Shown here piece after piece: positions 63,360-64,000 of a stretch of 64,000 nucleotides of DNA. The stretch's first letter is position 1. Every line of letters begins with the position of its first letter. This DNA comes from Bacteroidales bacterium UBA3709 (GTDB lineage Bacteria; Bacteroidota; Bacteroidia; Bacteroidales; UBA932). The position numbers were made by a program, and so were the translations under genes. The notes beneath the pieces were generated by a model. The model was not told the origin of the DNA. It saw nothing but the letters and a program-made list of their open reading frames with translations, and ran no database searches. The DNA is taken from the NCBI GenBank assembly GCA_002372015.1, contig DFIA01000092.1:1-64000 (forward strand), given 5' to 3'.

Positions 63360-63893
63360 TTATATATCTCGCAATTGTTTTTCTATTTTTTTATAAGCCA
63401 GGGAATAAGAGGCTTTAACCGCATCTGTGTTGCTGTCTAAAATTTCTGCAATAAGGCTGTATTCCATATCCTGAAAGTACCGCATTGAGAAAATGGCTCT
63501 TTGTTTGTCTGGAAGCTTAGCCACCTCTTTTTGGAGGAGTAGCTGTATGGTATCGCCCGAAAAATAAGGATCGACTGTTATGCGGTTTGCCAGTTTGGTT
63601 TCGTACGGAGTTAAAGAAAACTTGTTGTTAAATCTCTCTTTTTTCAGAAAAGAAAAGGCCTCGTTAGTGGCTATTCTGTATAGCCATGTATAGAGTCCGC
63701 TTTCCCACCTAAAGTTAGGGAGGGCTTTCCATGCTTTCATAAAGGTATTCTGAAGAAGGTCGTCAGCATCTTCATGATCAAGCACCAACTCCCTTAAATG
63801 CCAGTATAACCTTTGAGAGAACTCTCGTACAATGATATTAAAGGCTTGTCCACCATCGGAGATAAAAATGTCTCGTATTTCTTTGTCTGTCAT
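63360..63893 (-). CDS. ECF RNA polymerase sigma factor
   Basis: The 177-residue protein has sigma region 2 (R-L-Y-W-H-L-R-E-L-V-L-D-H-E-D-A-D-D-L-L-Q-N-T-F-M-K-A-W) and region 4 (L-P-D-K-Q-R-A-I-F-S-M-R-Y-F-Q-D-M-E-Y-S). Length is normal for an ECF sigma. It is followed 79 bp downstream by a membrane gene and a periplasmic gene, the usual sigma/anti-sigma/sensor order. Target promoters are unknown. It lies 21 bp after the stop of the edge fragment, possibly in one operon. Confidence 0.9.
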   Translation of the reverse strand: MTDKEIRDIFISDGGQAFNIIVREFSQRLYWHLRELVLDHEDADDLLQNTFMKAWKALPNFRWESGLYTWLYRIATNEAFSFLKKERFNNKFSLTPYETKLANRITVDPYFSGDTIQLLLQKEVAKLPDKQRAIFSMRYFQDMEYSLIAEILDSNTDAVKASYSLAYKKIEKQLRDI

Positions 63894-63914
63894 GGCACCG
63901 ATAGTGGAAACGGG

Positions 63915-64000
63915 TTATTTTCTCGATACAGATTTTCGTGCTGCGGCTGCGATATGCTCTGCATCCAAACCATAAGCCTTCATCAGTTCGGCAGGAGTGC
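63915..64000 (-). CDS. C-terminal fragment, possibly transketolase
   Basis: The last 28 codons of a minus-strand gene are visible: T-P-A-E-L-M-K-A-Y-G-L-D-A-E-H-I-A-A-A-A-R-K and a basic end. The pattern L-x-x-x-Y-G-L-x-A-E-x-I-A-A-A resembles the C terminus of transketolases and related thiamine-diphosphate enzymes, but the fragment is too short for certainty. The rest lies outside the window. Confidence 0.3.
   Translation of the reverse strand, partial: TPAELMKAYGLDAEHIAAAARKSVSRK

Overview
The window reads as a chromosomal segment of a Bacteroidota bacterium, probably order Bacteroidales. The evidence is lineage-typical content: glycyl-tRNA synthetase of the single-chain type, a TPR-membrane-HTH regulator, two DUF4251 proteins, an S46 dipeptidyl-peptidase, a YfhO membrane protein, a divergent EF-G2 paralogue, a coaX/outer-membrane protein/TPR/lptC/CorC/ppiD neighbourhood, A-rich leaders without Shine-Dalgarno sites, and promoters of the TTTG-N19-TAnnTTTG form. 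Base composition is AT-rich. MenA (menaquinone) and a fumarate reductase/succinate dehydrogenase pair point to an anaerobic or microaerobic respiratory lifestyle. Almost everything is housekeeping. No phage, insertion sequence, CRISPR array or rRNA was seen.

Layout. 0-2.1 kb: an ECF sigma factor cut by the window edge, its upstream TPR-HTH regulator, and a small acidic protein co-oriented with tRNA-Pro. 2.4-6.7 kb (minus): sufS, a sufE-MIP18 fusion, folK and glycyl-tRNA synthetase. 6.7-11.4 kb (plus): SDR, ruvA, menA, gcvH, threonine aldolase, GNAT. 11.4-14.2 kb: an AT-rich gap followed by mnmG and ybeY (minus), with two identical parS-like 16-mers, one in the gap and one inside mnmG. 14.2-17.3 kb: mdh, tonB, hflX. 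17.3-20 kb: frdB and frdA with no cytochrome b subunit. 20.2-23.7 kb: tandem DUF4251 genes, an exported Ntn-type hydrolase, ruvB. 24-36 kb: mfd, coaX, the envelope-biogenesis cluster (OMP, TPR, lptC, CorC-like, ppiD) and ychF. 36-40 kb: EEP phosphatase, thyA, folA, NSS transporter. 40-50 kb: YfhO, glycosyltransferase, serine hydrolase, mutS, ABC permease, rsmA. 50.1-51.7 kb: a 52-bp hairpin tandem repeat beside a DUF4143 ATPase, the only clearly accessory-looking part. 52-64 kb: aspS, rnhB, mrp, S46 peptidase, a gene broken by an in-frame TGA, EF-G2, lolD-like, trmN6, an envelope-stress-like sigma operon, and a fragment at the right edge.

How the genes fit together: the suf genes make Fe-S clusters that Mrp and FrdB would carry or use. 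folK, folA, thyA, gcvH and threonine aldolase together cover folate and one-carbon/glycine metabolism. ruvA, ruvB, mutS, mfd and rnhB are genome maintenance. lptC, ppiD, the OMP, TonB and LolD-like proteins are envelope assembly. The most interesting regional signal is that the parS pair, the mnmG gene, the AT-rich gap at 11.4-11.7 kb and a hand-sampled change in third-position G/C preference all suggest that the replication origin lies in or near this window. No wholly new multi-gene system could be demonstrated; the best leads are listed as findings.
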